From Episyrphus balteatus (taxonomy: Eukaryota > Arthropoda > Insecta > Diptera > Syrphidae), in contig NC_079137.1 of NCBI RefSeq assembly GCF_945859705.1, positions 54,034,552 to 54,098,551 of the forward strand: DNA of 64,000 nucleotides, written 5' to 3'. The notes under the pieces were generated by a model, which saw nothing but the letters and a program-made list of their open reading frames with translations, was not told the DNA's origin and ran no database searches. Positions 1 through 9,681 of this stretch are shown here, piece by piece (position 1 is the stretch's first letter; each line of letters opens with the position of its first letter). The position numbers and the translations under genes are program-made.

Positions 1-695
1 TTAAGAAGAGAAACAGATCTTTATTTTTGCACTGTGTTGTCAGCTTAAGAGCGACAGCAGCGCATTGGATGTGTTTCTCTTTTTTTTTCATTTTGTTTGT
101 GGGTATTTACTGTTATTGATGTTCAACAAAACAAACAGTTAACAATGAAATCAACCGAAGAAAAAAAGGAAGAAACAAAAAAGTTGGGTTAAAATTTTTA
201 GAACATGGAATTTTTGCATTATTGCAAATTTTAAGCATGTTTTTCTATCGAAATTATCAAAATTGAACCTAATGACAATGGAGATGCATTTACATTGTTT
301 TTTTTATTTTTCCCCGTAGAAGAAGAAAAATTACAAAAAAAAAAAAACTTAACCCATTTAGTCATTTTTCTTTGTCGGAGAGAGAACATTTTGTGTGTAT
401 CTCCTTTTTTTGATTTAAAATTCTAAATCTCTTTTTGGATACCGACCGACACGACAACAACAAATGACATCTTTGGAGAGAAGAAATTCATTTGGCATTT
501 TGCATAATATTAAAATTTTGGAATTATGATGCTTCTCTTGTTGACAGTTGGTCTTTGACTACTACCTGTCTATATATTGAAAAAGGACTTGCCTTCTGGA
601 ATAATACCTTTTACCCTTATATCTACTAAGACTCTAGGGAATTTCAACCCTGCTGTGGTTGAAAAGACATTTTCTTCTGGCAATAGCAGCAGTCA
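1..695. other. AT-rich intergenic sequence, no gene seen
   Basis: This stretch has poly-A/T runs and no convincing reading frame or terminal repeat. Similarity to the sequence after the gap begins at about 696. Confidence 0.5.
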
Positions 696-1499
696 AAAAC
701 TCTTGTCATTTAGCACAAAAGTGGTGCAAATAAAGATTGATTGACGCGAGGGGAGTTTTTGAAATTTAGTAGAGGTGAGTTGTTGAGTGTCAAATGATGA
801 ATTTGAAACACATTTTCTTGTATACCCTGTAGAGCAAGTCCTATATAAACCTTTAGGTGGTGACTTAATGGCTTACGCATTTATGATAGAATAGCATAGG
901 TACACAACGGAAATATAGGGATGCCAAAGTTTCTTTAATTATAATTTGCACAGCACACAGAGTGTGATAGAAAAGATTGATATCATTTTGGCAGGAAACT
1001 TTTGAAGTTTGGAAATTTGAAATTTTAGAGAAGTAATGCTTACGGACATTTAAGATAGTTATAGTCTATTGGGGATTTTCAGGTAGGGTATTTCTGTTAA
1101 ATGTCAAAAGTTATGAGTATTCAGCATTGATGTTTAATTGAGAGTTGCACAGTTTTGCTTGGGCGCCAGTCAACATTCATATTACCTTACATTCAACATT
1201 TCTAACCCATGGCGCAAAGTTATAAAATAGCAATGTAAAGTGTCACGAAAGAAGGGAGTCATTTATGAACAATCTGAAAAATTTGTGATACACGCTTCTA
1301 CAAAGGAAAAAGATGAACAATGGAAGGAATTATACGACCTTCGTAAAGATTTTATGTAAGGAGTCCTGTGGCATGACTATTGGAAGGCATAATCTGCACG
1401 AATGATGGACTTAGGTTGATGATCGACTTTTACACCTCATATGCTGTTCACCAGTCGGATCAATAGCTTGTTGGTGCTTAACTCCTTGTATATCAGAAA
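696..1499 (+). repeat. Duplicated segment, copy A
   Basis: This segment matches 4795-5676 base for base over long runs, in the same orientation, with scattered substitutions and small indels. Copy B has two extra stretches of about 50 and 40 bases near its right end. The match begins within two bases of the right edge of the N gap, so copy B is probably cut by the gap. It could be an uncollapsed second haplotype, a tandem duplication or a repeat family. The shared flank at about 2306-2375 and 12475-12552 favours one duplicated locus. Confidence 0.85.
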
Positions 1500-1689
1500 A
1501 GCTGTTTTTTTCAGGAAACGAGTTTTAAGTTTAGAATAGATCGATTTTTGTATGCAAAAAGTCAGTTTCTAAAAAAAAACTAGTGCTCGTTCACCGTCTG
1601 TTTTTTAAGCTTTAAGCAAATTCCTGAACAGAAAATTATGGATTAATTAAAAAAACAACACCAGTCATCACATTGTTTATTTTAAATGT
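1500..1689. other. Unassigned sequence unique to duplicated copy A
   Basis: This runs from the T-run, where copy B carries a poly(A) retroposon, to the start of the TTTTA array. No reading frame or terminal repeat is seen. Confidence 0.4.
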
Positions 1690-2228
1690 TTATTTTATTT
1701 TATTTTATTTTATTTTATTTTATTTTATTTTATTTTATTTTATTTTATTTTATTTTATTTTATTTTATTTTATTTAATTTAATTTTATTTTATTTTATTT
1801 TATTTTATTTTATTTTATTTTATTTTATTTTATTTTATTTTATTTTATTTTATTTTATTTTATTTTATTTTATTTTATTTTATTTTATTTCATTTTATTT
1901 TATTTTATTTTATTTTATTTTATTTTATTTTATTTTATATTATTTTATTTTATTTTATTTTATTTTATTTTATTTTATTTTATTTTATTTTATTTTATTT
2001 TATTTTATTTTATTTTATTTTATTTTATTTTATTTTATTTTATTTTATTTTATTTTATTTTATTTTATTTAATTTAATTTTATTTTATTTTATTTTATTT
2101 TATTTTATTTTATTTTATTTTATTTTATTTTATTTAATTTTATTTTATTTTATTTCATTTCATTTTATTTTATTTTATTTTATTTTATTTTATTTTATTT
2201 TATTTTATTTTATTTTATTTTATTTAAT
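1690..2228 (+). repeat. (TTTTA)n pentanucleotide microsatellite, about 540 bp
   Basis: The unit TTTTA (ATTTT) is repeated about 108 times with few interruptions (TTTAA, TTTCA and TTATA variants). It reads through as a Phe-Ile-Leu-Tyr frame only because the 5-base unit contains no stop in that register. It lies between copy A's left flank and a hAT-like end, and is absent from copy B. Confidence 0.98.
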
Positions 2229-2305
2229 TCTTGAGAGGGGTCCGCCGACTGATAAATACGTTGTTAGGGGTCCGCCCACTCTTAAAGGTTGAGAACCGTT
2301 GTTAT
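2229..2305 (-). mobile_element. Solo terminal fragment of a hAT-like transposon
   Basis: Read on the minus strand the right edge begins CAACGGTTCTCAACC and runs into a GGCGGACCCC motif that occurs twice about 30 bases apart. The CAG(N)GGTTCTCAACC start is typical of Charlie/Buster-type hAT ends. The opposite end is not visible, and the left side merges with the TTTTA array. The matching place in copy B (about 12475) lacks this block, so it was inserted or retained only in copy A. Confidence 0.5.
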
Positions 2306-2700
2306 AGGCGATCTTAAGCAGACTGAGTCCTCTATAGTTGTAGCAGTTCAGAGGGTCTTTCTTATGGATCGGGGCCTTTTTTCTTCTGACCACATTCGGC
2401 GGATGAATTGGTGCATACTCCCAACCAAGTTATTTCCTACTGCTTTAAAAAGATGATTAGGCTTCGATGTGACTTCCTTGACTTCGACCAGGTCGGGCGT
2501 TGGCCTTCATCGTCGACAATGGACGGTGGGTGAATTATGGCGTTGTTGGAGATTGTAGTAGTGATTTCTCCAAATTCTCAGAATCGCTTGTAACTCTACT
2601 ACTGTTTCCTTGTTCGTCTTTGCAGGCTTCAGTTCTAGGTTTATAACCTTGAGATGTTCTTTTTGTCTTCTGGTAAAACTTCCGAGCCTACATAGCATCC
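2306..2700 (-). pseudogene. RTE-like LINE reverse transcriptase remnant (copy A)
   Basis: The minus-strand translation shows the linker between endonuclease and RT: a block around RIWRNHYYNL (family pattern RW..YF..LL), then PDLVEVKEVTSKPNHLFKAVGNN and a MHQFIRRMWSEEK stretch. A frameshift follows, and then the RT motif LNCYNYRGLSLLKIAY in another frame. This order matches non-LTR elements of the RTE type. A stop codon and the frameshift make it non-functional. It ends where copies A and B become similar. RTE rather than another LINE clade is inference from motif style. Confidence 0.7.
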
Positions 2701-2984
2701 CACTATTTCCCGATTGATCTATTTCCGATCAATCCTTCTTTTTTTTCTCTTGAGGTGCCGACGCAACTCGACGCTTTCTGTTAAGCTGAGGGATTTTACT
2801 GGTATTCATTATCAAACTAGTGGTTTCGTTGTGGTGGCCTATTGGCAATTGGTCCCAAAAAGCAAATGATTCGCGTAAAACGTGTAAGAACTTATCTATA
2901 ATTGTTAAACTTGTCATCAAAACCATAAATAAAATAAATCATTGGCTTTTTGGGATCAATTGCGGATTTTACTGTCTCTTCGAA
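2701..2984. other. No gene seen
   Basis: A 65-codon minus-strand frame (2729-2926) continues from the RTE-like remnant but has no recognisable motif. It may be more of the same decayed LINE. Confidence 0.3.
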
Positions 2985-4110
2985 AAAAACACCCTTCCAC
3001 CAAAATTTTTTTTACGAAAACTCTTTATCCTTGCTTTCTATCCCAAAATCAATGTTTTTACCAAATTTCATTAGGGTGACCCATCATTTTGGTTTTCACT
3101 CAAAAAAACACCCTTTTAACCATGATATTTTTATAGACACTTAAGATTCTTGTTTTTTATCTTAAAAGTAACATAATTGCTAAATTTCAATAGGGTACCA
3201 GTAACATAACTCTAGTATTACACACTTTTTCAAATATACCCATATTTTCTTTACTTCTAAAAAAAACACCCTTTTACATAAGAAAAATGTATAGACTTAC
3301 ATTATTCGTAGTTCCCATGGGAAAGAGAACATATTTAATGAATTTTGTAGTTACCATTACAATGGTACAATGGTACCATTTATACCATTGATTTTATCGG
3401 ACTTATAGCGGATTTTTCCCTATTTCTTAAAAAAACACCCTTTAACCTAAAATTTTTGTATAGACTTTTTGGGATCTTGGTTTCTGTTATAAATGAAACA
3501 TTTTTACCAATTTTTATATGTGTAACAATTTTTTCCTAGTTTTTGTTATACTAATTCCGAATTTCATCATTTCTTAAAAAAAAAAACACCCTTTCACTCA
3601 AGATAATTTTGTGCACTTTATAGATTCTTAATTCTTATACCAACCAAAACATTTACACTAAGCTTTGAAAATTAATAAAATTTAAGTCAGCTGTTATGAT
3701 ACCTTCCTCACACACAACTTAACCCATCAAAAAAACACCCTTTCAACAAAAATAATTTTGAGAACTTTATGAATCCTTTGTCCCTGCTTTATCTAAAACC
3801 TTCATCCTGAATTTTATCAGTGTTTCATGTTTTTCACATGGGTTTCGGTTATATTTTACTTGTTTAAGTCAAAAAACAAGCATTCTTGTTTTTAATCGGC
3901 AATAACTTTTCTTAGAGCAATCGTATTGACTATATTTTTATGTCATTAGATTTAGCATCAAAAAATACCTTGAAAACATGTTTCATGTGATGATATTCGA
4001 CAAATAATTTTTTCAGTAGGTATATGTTTGACCTTCACCCCCTCCCTCTTGTAGGCCAAAAAACACTCTTCCAACCAACTTTTTTTTATAGACTTTTTAT
4101 GTACTTGATT
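2985..4110 (+). repeat. Degenerate tandem repeat, about 120-170 bp period
   Basis: The anchor AAAAAACACCCTTT recurs at about 2985, 3104, 3262, 3430, 3580, 3731 and, weakly, 4061. Each is followed at similar distances by a 'tagact...gattcttg...atccc' block and 'ttaccaaatttcat'. The units are strongly diverged, suggesting an old satellite or an internally repeated transposon. An inverted, similarly diverged stretch lies at 44060-44830. Confidence 0.7.
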
Positions 4111-4189
4111 CTTATCCCAAAAGCAAACTTTTTGCCAAGTTTCATGAGTGTAACAATCTTTTTTTTTTTAAATGCCTATTTTACCTGTA

Positions 4190-4500
4190 CAATTTTAAAG
4201 TTCAAGTGACCTCAACTCCAAATTTATAAAGCGTTTCGCCCAGGTACGACAGTGGGCTCATCAGTTAGATCTGTCGTACCCTTACTAAGACGCCTTATTT
4301 TGGTCGATGTTTACCGACACTATATAAAACTCACAGCATGAATATACTGTGAATTCTAATATTCAAAGGGAATTTGTTTAAATTCAGACCTTAGAAAAAT
4401 GTAAGTAAGGGTACGACAGATCTAACTGATGAGCCCACTGTCGTACCTGGGCGAAACGCTTTATAAATTTGGAGTTGAGGTCACTTGAACTTTAAAATTG
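4190..4500. mobile_element. Foldback/MITE with perfect 97-bp inverted repeats
   Basis: The arm 4190-4286 is an exact reverse complement of 4404-4500, with a loop of about 117 bases. I compared all 97 positions and saw no mismatch. The inner part of each arm contains a second palindrome-like pair (GGTACGACAG ... CTGTCGTACC). A 10-base string ending in CCTGTAC just left of it (4181-4190) recurs at 4577-4590 just before the gap. No clear flanking TSD was found. The lack of mismatches suggests recent insertion or gene conversion between the arms. Confidence 0.85.
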
Positions 4501-4593
4501 AATTATATTCAATCGCTCCACTTAAAATAGAAATAATTTAAATAATTTTTATTATTTTTGTTATTTTTTTCTTCGTTATTTTACCTGTACTAT

Positions 4594-4793
4594 NNNNNNN
4601 NNNNNNNNNNNNNNNNNNNNNNNNNNNNNNNNNNNNNNNNNNNNNNNNNNNNNNNNNNNNNNNNNNNNNNNNNNNNNNNNNNNNNNNNNNNNNNNNNNNN
4701 NNNNNNNNNNNNNNNNNNNNNNNNNNNNNNNNNNNNNNNNNNNNNNNNNNNNNNNNNNNNNNNNNNNNNNNNNNNNNNNNNNNNNNNNNNNNN
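4594..4793. other. Assembly gap, exactly 200 N
   Basis: There are 200 consecutive N. A round number is typical of a scaffolding placeholder of unknown true length. Apparent reading frames across it are artefacts. The right contig starts within the duplicated segment, which suggests the join may hide an overlap or a haplotypic duplicate. Confidence 0.98.
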
Positions 4794-4794
4794 A

Positions 4795-5676
4795 GAAACT
4801 CTTGACTTTTAGCACAAAAGTAGTGCAAATAAAGATTGATTGACGCGAGGGGAGTTTTTGAAATTTATTAGAGGTGAGTTGTTGAGTGTCAAATGATGAA
4901 TTTGAGACACATTTTCTTGTATACCCTGTAGAGCAAGTCCTATATAAACCTTTTGGTGGTGACTTAATGGCTTACGCATTTATGATAGAATAGGTACACA
5001 ATGGAAATATAGGGATGCCAAAGTTTCTTTAATTATAACTTGCACAGCACACAGAGTGTGATAGAAAAGATTGATAATTTTGGCAGGAAACTTTTGAAGT
5101 TTGGAAATTTGAAATTTTAGAGAAGTAATGCTTACGGACATTTAAGATAGTTATAGTCTGTTGGGGATTTTGAGGTAGGTATTTCTGTTAAATGTCAAAA
5201 GTTATGAGTATATTTAGCATTGATGTTTAATTGAGAGTTGCACAGTTTTGCTTGGGCGCCAGTCAACATTCATATTACCTTACATTCAACATTTCTAACC
5301 CGTGGCGCAAAGTTATAAAATAGCAATGTAAAGTGTCACGAAAGAAGGGAGTCATTATTTATGAACAATCTGAAAAATTTGTGAGAGATGGTACACGTTT
5401 CTACAGAGGAGAAAGATGGCCAATGAGGAATTGGACGACCTTCGTAAATATTTTATATAAGGAGTCCTGAAGGCATAATCTGCACGAATGATGGACTTAG
5501 GTTGATGATGATCGACTCTTACACCTCATATGCTGTTCACCAGATCAAAGAAACAACCAACCTTATTGATCATGTTAAGATTGCCGAAAAACTAGTCGGA
5601 TCAATAGCTTGTTGGTGCTTTACTCCTTATCGTATCGCTCATTTACTTTAACACTGGCATAATTCAGAAAAATCTG
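4795..5676 (+). repeat. Duplicated segment, copy B
   Basis: This corresponds to 696-1499. It continues to the sequence AATCTG, after which copy B has an 18-T run (5677-5694) and a retroposon 3' end. Copy A has only a short T-run and different sequence there. Copy A may therefore show the locus before the retroposon arrived. Confidence 0.85.
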
Positions 5677-6108
5677 TTTTTTTTTTTTTTTTTTGACGTA
5701 ATAACGTCTTATAAATCGATGAACCATGGCAGCCACAAAAAAGTGACTCTATTTTCTAGCGTTCCACTCTCGCACTTTCGCAGTGCGGCAAAAATTTCAA
5801 TTAAAAATAAACTATTAGAGATACAAAAATCTTCTACAGCTTATTTGAAAGATAATAACCTAAAGTTAAATACATTTGAAAAATTTAAAAAAAATTTTTC
5901 TTCAAAAGATAAATAAATGAAATTTTTATTGTTGATAGATAATAGACAGGACTATACCTATTTGTGCATGATTTCAATTTTAAGATAACGGTAAAATAAA
6001 GTTTTATTATTCAACAGGTTCTATCTTTTGATCTAAAGCAAATACAAATTTGATTTAACTTTATTGAGCATCCTGATGATGTTACCTTTCATTGGATATA
6101 TCACGCAT

Positions 6109-6123
6109 AACTGTACATTCACT
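6109..6123 (+). repeat. Target-site duplication of the Jockey-like LINE, left copy
   Basis: The 15-base string AACTGTACATTCACT is identical at 9667-9681. The sister retroposon at 21310-21365 holds one uninterrupted, diverged version of this site, so it marks an insertion. Confidence 0.93.
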
Positions 6124-6391
6124 CAATTCAATTCAATTTTGTTTTATTGAACATACTATATACAATTGACTTAAGCTTAACTTATTTCTAATAAGATACA
6201 TTGATTGATATTAAAATTTGTTGGCACATATGGGGCCTAACCTTATACAATGGATAAAAGATAAAATATATGTAAATATAGTACATGAATAGGCTTAATT
6301 TTACAAGTCTGCTGACTAGGTTATCCTCGGGGTGTTCCGTCCCGGTTGTCCAGTTGTGGTATTGATAATGGTGGGTTGGGTGGTATGGCAA
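6124..6391 (-). other. LINE 3' UTR and tail
   Basis: This is the sequence after the ORF2 stop. On the minus strand the last bases contain AATAAAACAAAA followed by TTGAATTGAATTG, which abuts the TSD. The tail is a short pentanucleotide-like repeat rather than a pure poly(A). Confidence 0.75.
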
Positions 6392-9304
6392 TTAGCCGCG
6401 GTAGTAGGCCGATTGCGTATCGGCGTAAAAGTAAACTACTTCCTCGTTGTCGGTTGGGATTATGTGCTCATCCAGAATATCCAAAGCACTAAGGTATCTG
6501 GGTTCGGGATGTCGTTGTTGGGTTCTCATGCTTCTCATCAGCTGATTGGGGTGGTTGGCGATGCTTCCGACAAGTTTCTTTGCAGATTGCAGCAGATACT
6601 TTTCCAACGTTATGATGTTTGCTTCCTCGTAAAGTCGCTCGTTGCTGTAGTATTTTTGTCGCTGTCGATCGAAGTAAAGTCCGGTGCAGATCCTCAGGAT
6701 TTTCCTCTCAAAAATTTGAAGTTCCTTCATGGCTGTCTTGGAAATGGTATACCATACCGGAAAGCTATAGGTGATGACAGGTCGTAGAAGCTGCTTGTAG
6801 ATCAGGAGTTTCGTTGGTTGGCTTAATCCGTTTCTTCTCTTCATCAGGGGGTGAAGGCGATGGAAGGCGTAGTTGGCTTTTTTCAGGACAGACCTAGAGT
6901 GAAGGTTGAACCTCAGGAGCTCGTTAAAGTTGATCCCTAAATACTTCGCGTTGCGTTTGGCTGCCAATTTAGTACCATCAGGTAGTGTAAGTGTGATGCT
7001 CCTACAGTTTGCAGCTGACCGAATGCTTCGTCCTCCTGTTCGTCTAAAGCACAGTAATTCCGATTTGGATGAGTTGATCCGGATACCCCATTTACTGTAG
7101 AACCCATACAGTTTTCGAATGTGAGCTTCAACTTTCCTGGCGGCTATCGTTGGCGAGACGGACTTGTAGTATGTGAGCGAATCGTCAGCGTAAAGCAGGT
7201 TCTCACACTCACTTGCAAGCGGCTGGTCTGACGTCAGGATACTATAGAGGAAGGGACCAAGTTTTGATCCTTGGGCAACTCCAGCTCTAATGCACTTCAT
7301 TGCTGATTTTCTATCCTCCACTTGTACGAAGAAGTTCCTAGAAGAAAGAAAAGAAAAAATGATTTTTATTAGTGCTACAGGGAAGCCTAGTAAATGAAGT
7401 TTATGGATAAGGGCTTCTATCCATACGCTGTCAAATGCTTTCTCGACATCCAGAAAGCATGCGACGGTAACTTGATGGTTGTTCAAAGCTGAGGTGATGT
7501 CTTGGTGGAACTTCATGAGCGGATGCAGTGTGGAGTGCTTCTCCCGAAAGCCGAACTGCATGTCTGGGATAATGTTGAAATCGCTGCAAAACTTCTTGAG
7601 CTTCCTCAGTGTCAGCTCTTCCAAGAGCTTACTTAGGTTGTTGAGAAGAGAAATTGGCCTGTAATTAGATATAAAGTTCCTCGCACCTTTCTTAGGAATT
7701 GCCACGATTCTTGCAGTTTTCCATTTCTGCGGGAAGTAGCTGTTGTTGATGCAGTTGTTGAGGATAATGGTTAAGAAGATTAATATTGTCTGCGGGAGCC
7801 TCTTAATGACGAAGTTGGAAATGCCATCCGGTCCGGCTGATTTCTTAGGTTTGGATAGGCTAATTATTTCGGCAATCTCTTCTGGGGTGCTCAGGTTTGG
7901 GCTGTCAACTGGATCACTTGCGGGATTGGTGTTGCTGAATGTTGCTACATCGATGTTAGGTACTAAGGTCCTTCGGATGGATGCTTCCATTTCCTGTAAG
8001 AAGACTGGGTCTGCGGAAGGGTTCGGTGTGAAGTTACCTTCGAAGTGGGCTGCAAATGCTTCTGCTTTTTCCTGAGATGTTGTTGCTTCTCCATTGTTGG
8101 TGTTAATAACTTCCGGCATTGGTGACTTCTGTCCAACAATTCGGTTGATATTCTTGAAGGCATCAGGTCCGGGCTTTATTGACTGCAGTCTCTTCTGGAA
8201 CTGTGTGTTGTTGAAGTGTTGAATGGCGTTACGGAGCATGATGTTGGTGCACTGCAGCTCACTCCACACTGTCCGGTAGTTGGCATTTGATGTGTTTAAG
8301 TCCCGCTTGTGGATCCTTTGGAGGCGTTTTCTTAACCGCTGTCTGTGTGCGTATAAATTTTGCACGTGTACTGGAAGATGTTGGTAGCGGTCCTTTGATG
8401 TCTTCGGCTGTTTTTGATTGTCCAGTGCACTTGTGATTGCCGTTTCCAGAGAATCAATAGCAGCATCAATTTCAACATTCTGGAGATTTCTGTTGTGTGG
8501 TGGGAAAGTGATGGATTGTTCAACCTCTCTCTGCAGCCTGTCTATATCCAATCTCCTATAGTTGATGAAGTGTTCCGCTGGTTGTGTCACTAAGTTGATG
8601 GGCTGATGAAGCTTAATACTGAGCTGAACTGCTTCATGGTCCGAGTCGCTGGATACTGTTGAACAGATAAAGTTGCAGAAATCTGGATGAATATGCACAA
8701 AATTTGATGTTACTAAGAAGAAGTCCAATGTTGAAGGTGTTCTTGGGTAGGTTGGTTTCGGTTGAGAAATTACAACTAACGAGTGTTGGGCACTGTTGAA
8801 ATCCAACCAGTCGGATATTGCCTTCCCTTCAGTGTTGATTGTTGTATCCATCCAAAGGTGATGTCTAGCATTGAAATCACCGCCGATGAGTCCATAAGTG
8901 CTTCTCGAGAGTGTGCCGTTGAGGGTCTGTAAGTCGCTCTGGATGTTTTTGGCCGTGGAATTGCATTTGAAGTACACGCTTATTATGGTGAGTGTCTCAT
9001 CTCTTCCTAGGTTTAAGATTACGGCAGTAGCTTCACTGGTCGAGAGTCCTTTGATGATGGTTTCACTGGTGCTTATATTTTTCCTTACAAAAATTGCAGT
9101 CCCTCTTCGGTTCTCGGCTTTGTCCTGTCGGAAGGTGTTAAATCCAACGATGTCAATGTTATTTTTCCGTGTCACGTTGGTCTCGCTGATGAGGGCGATG
9201 TCTGGGCTGTTGTTCTTCAAGAACAAGTTGAATGATGTCCTCTTCTCCAGGCTGTACAATGAATTGACATTGTACGTCAGTATGCGGAGCTTCTTTAATG
9301 ACAT
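6392..9304 (-). CDS. LINE ORF2: AP endonuclease and reverse transcriptase, 970 aa
   Basis: This enzyme nicks target DNA and copies the element RNA there (target-primed reverse transcription). The N-terminal endonuclease/exonuclease/phosphatase domain spans about residues 5-230, with N12 in TYNVN, E41 in ISETN, GGDFNARH (141-148, D143/N145) and SDSDH (D222/H223). The RT domain follows, about 490-770: NYRPISLL, FLDVEKAFDSVW (first catalytic Asp D619), GVAQGSKLGP, and YADD (705-708). There is no RNase H domain. The C-terminal region is of the usual size for Jockey-type ORF2. The ATG overlaps the ORF1 stop by 10 nt (ATGTCATTAA), which supports this start and suggests reinitiation or coupled translation. 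There are no internal stops, so the protein could be functional, although the truncated copy has probably lost its 5' internal promoter. Confidence 0.95.
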   Translation of the reverse strand: MSLKKLRILTYNVNSLYSLEKRTSFNLFLKNNSPDIALISETNVTRKNNIDIVGFNTFRQDKAENRRGTAIFVRKNISTSETIIKGLSTSEATAVILNLGRDETLTIISVYFKCNSTAKNIQSDLQTLNGTLSRSTYGLIGGDFNARHHLWMDTTINTEGKAISDWLDFNSAQHSLVVISQPKPTYPRTPSTLDFFLVTSNFVHIHPDFCNFICSTVSSDSDHEAVQLSIKLHQPINLVTQPAEHFINYRRLDIDRLQREVEQSITFPPHNRNLQNVEIDAAIDSLETAITSALDNQKQPKTSKDRYQHLPVHVQNLYAHRQRLRKRLQRIHKRDLNTSNANYRTVWSELQCTNIMLRNAIQHFNNTQFQKRLQSIKPGPDAFKNINRIVGQKSPMPEVINTNNGEATTSQEKAEAFAAHFEGNFTPNPSADPVFLQEMEASIRRTLVPNIDVATFSNTNPASDPVDSPNLSTPEEIAEIISLSKPKKSAGPDGISNFVIKRLPQTILIFLTIILNNCINNSYFPQKWKTARIVAIPKKGARNFISNYRPISLLNNLSKLLEELTLRKLKKFCSDFNIIPDMQFGFREKHSTLHPLMKFHQDITSALNNHQVTVACFLDVEKAFDSVWIEALIHKLHLLGFPVALIKIIFSFLSSRNFFVQVEDRKSAMKCIRAGVAQGSKLGPFLYSILTSDQPLASECENLLYADDSLTYYKSVSPTIAARKVEAHIRKLYGFYSKWGIRINSSKSELLCFRRTGGRSIRSAANCRSITLTLPDGTKLAAKRNAKYLGINFNELLRFNLHSRSVLKKANYAFHRLHPLMKRRNGLSQPTKLLIYKQLLRPVITYSFPVWYTISKTAMKELQIFERKILRICTGLYFDRQRQKYYSNERLYEEANIITLEKYLLQSAKKLVGSIANHPNQLMRSMRTQQRHPEPRYLSALDILDEHIIPTDNEEVVYFYADTQSAYYRG

Positions 9305-9666
9305 AGTGTGTAGATGAAGGTGGCTAAGGCCGCGGACTTATCTTTATCACTCAGAAGCCCATAGTTAGACGGAACGGCACTCCGGGCTTTCTGCATCACT
9401 GACAAGAGGTCACTTCCGAAGAGGCGCTCAACTTCGTTGTTGAGATTCATCGGTGGTGGTGCTGATGTAGATGCTGGTTTGGTCGGCTTAGTTGGCCCTG
9501 TCTTAACTGGGATGCTCTTTGCTGGAGTCCTGGTTTGCCGTTGTTGTGTTTGGTTCTTCATTGGTGCTATTGGCTTGGGTGTTGCTGCCTTTGGTGGTTG
9601 TGCTTTTAGGGCCATTGCTGCATAGCTCACTGCTGGCCGGGTAATGGTACATGCTGACTTAGCAGC
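9295..9666 (-). CDS. LINE ORF1 (gag-like), C-terminal fragment, 5'-truncated
   Basis: The frame is open from the insertion edge (9666). The first in-frame Met is at 9630. The fragment is rich in Pro, Thr, Lys and Ala (a likely disordered basic linker), then has a short helical-looking region (NNEVERLFGSDLLSVMQKAR) and ends FIYTLCH. Zinc knuckles expected further N-terminal in Jockey-type ORF1 have been lost. It is followed in another frame by ORF2 with a 10-nt overlap. Probably not a working protein by itself, since both the 5' UTR promoter and the RNA-binding part are missing. Confidence 0.8.
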   Translation of the reverse strand, partial: AAKSACTITRPAVSYAAMALKAQPPKAATPKPIAPMKNQTQQRQTRTPAKSIPVKTGPTKPTKPASTSAPPPMNLNNEVERLFGSDLLSVMQKARSAVPSNYGLLSDKDKSAALATFIYTLCH

Positions 9667-9681
9667 AACTGTACATTCACT
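9667..9681 (+). repeat. Target-site duplication of the Jockey-like LINE, right copy
   Basis: Identical, 15 of 15, to 6109-6123. Confidence 0.93.

Larger units (their letters stand above)
6124..9666 (-). mobile_element. 5'-truncated Jockey-clade-like non-LTR retrotransposon, 3.54 kb
   Basis: The order on the minus strand is the ORF1 C-terminal part, an intact ORF2, a 3' UTR of about 270 bp with an AATAAA-like signal, and a short (TTGAA)-type tail. Identical 15-bp TSDs flank it. The 5' end lies inside ORF1, as expected of incomplete target-primed reverse transcription. An open ORF2 and perfect TSD indicate a young insertion. Assignment to Jockey rests on the ORF1/ORF2 arrangement, the EN-RT layout without RNase H, and the motif style. 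Confidence 0.9.

Noticed and set aside
1686..2072. 128-codon frame of Phe-Ile-Leu-Tyr repeats
   Set aside because: It is the TTTTA microsatellite read in a stop-free register.
4538..4828. Frames spanning the 200-N gap
   Set aside because: Unknown residues only; produced by the N run.
6332..6787. 151-codon plus frame and other frames opposite ORF2
   Set aside because: Shadows of the intact minus-strand ORF2.
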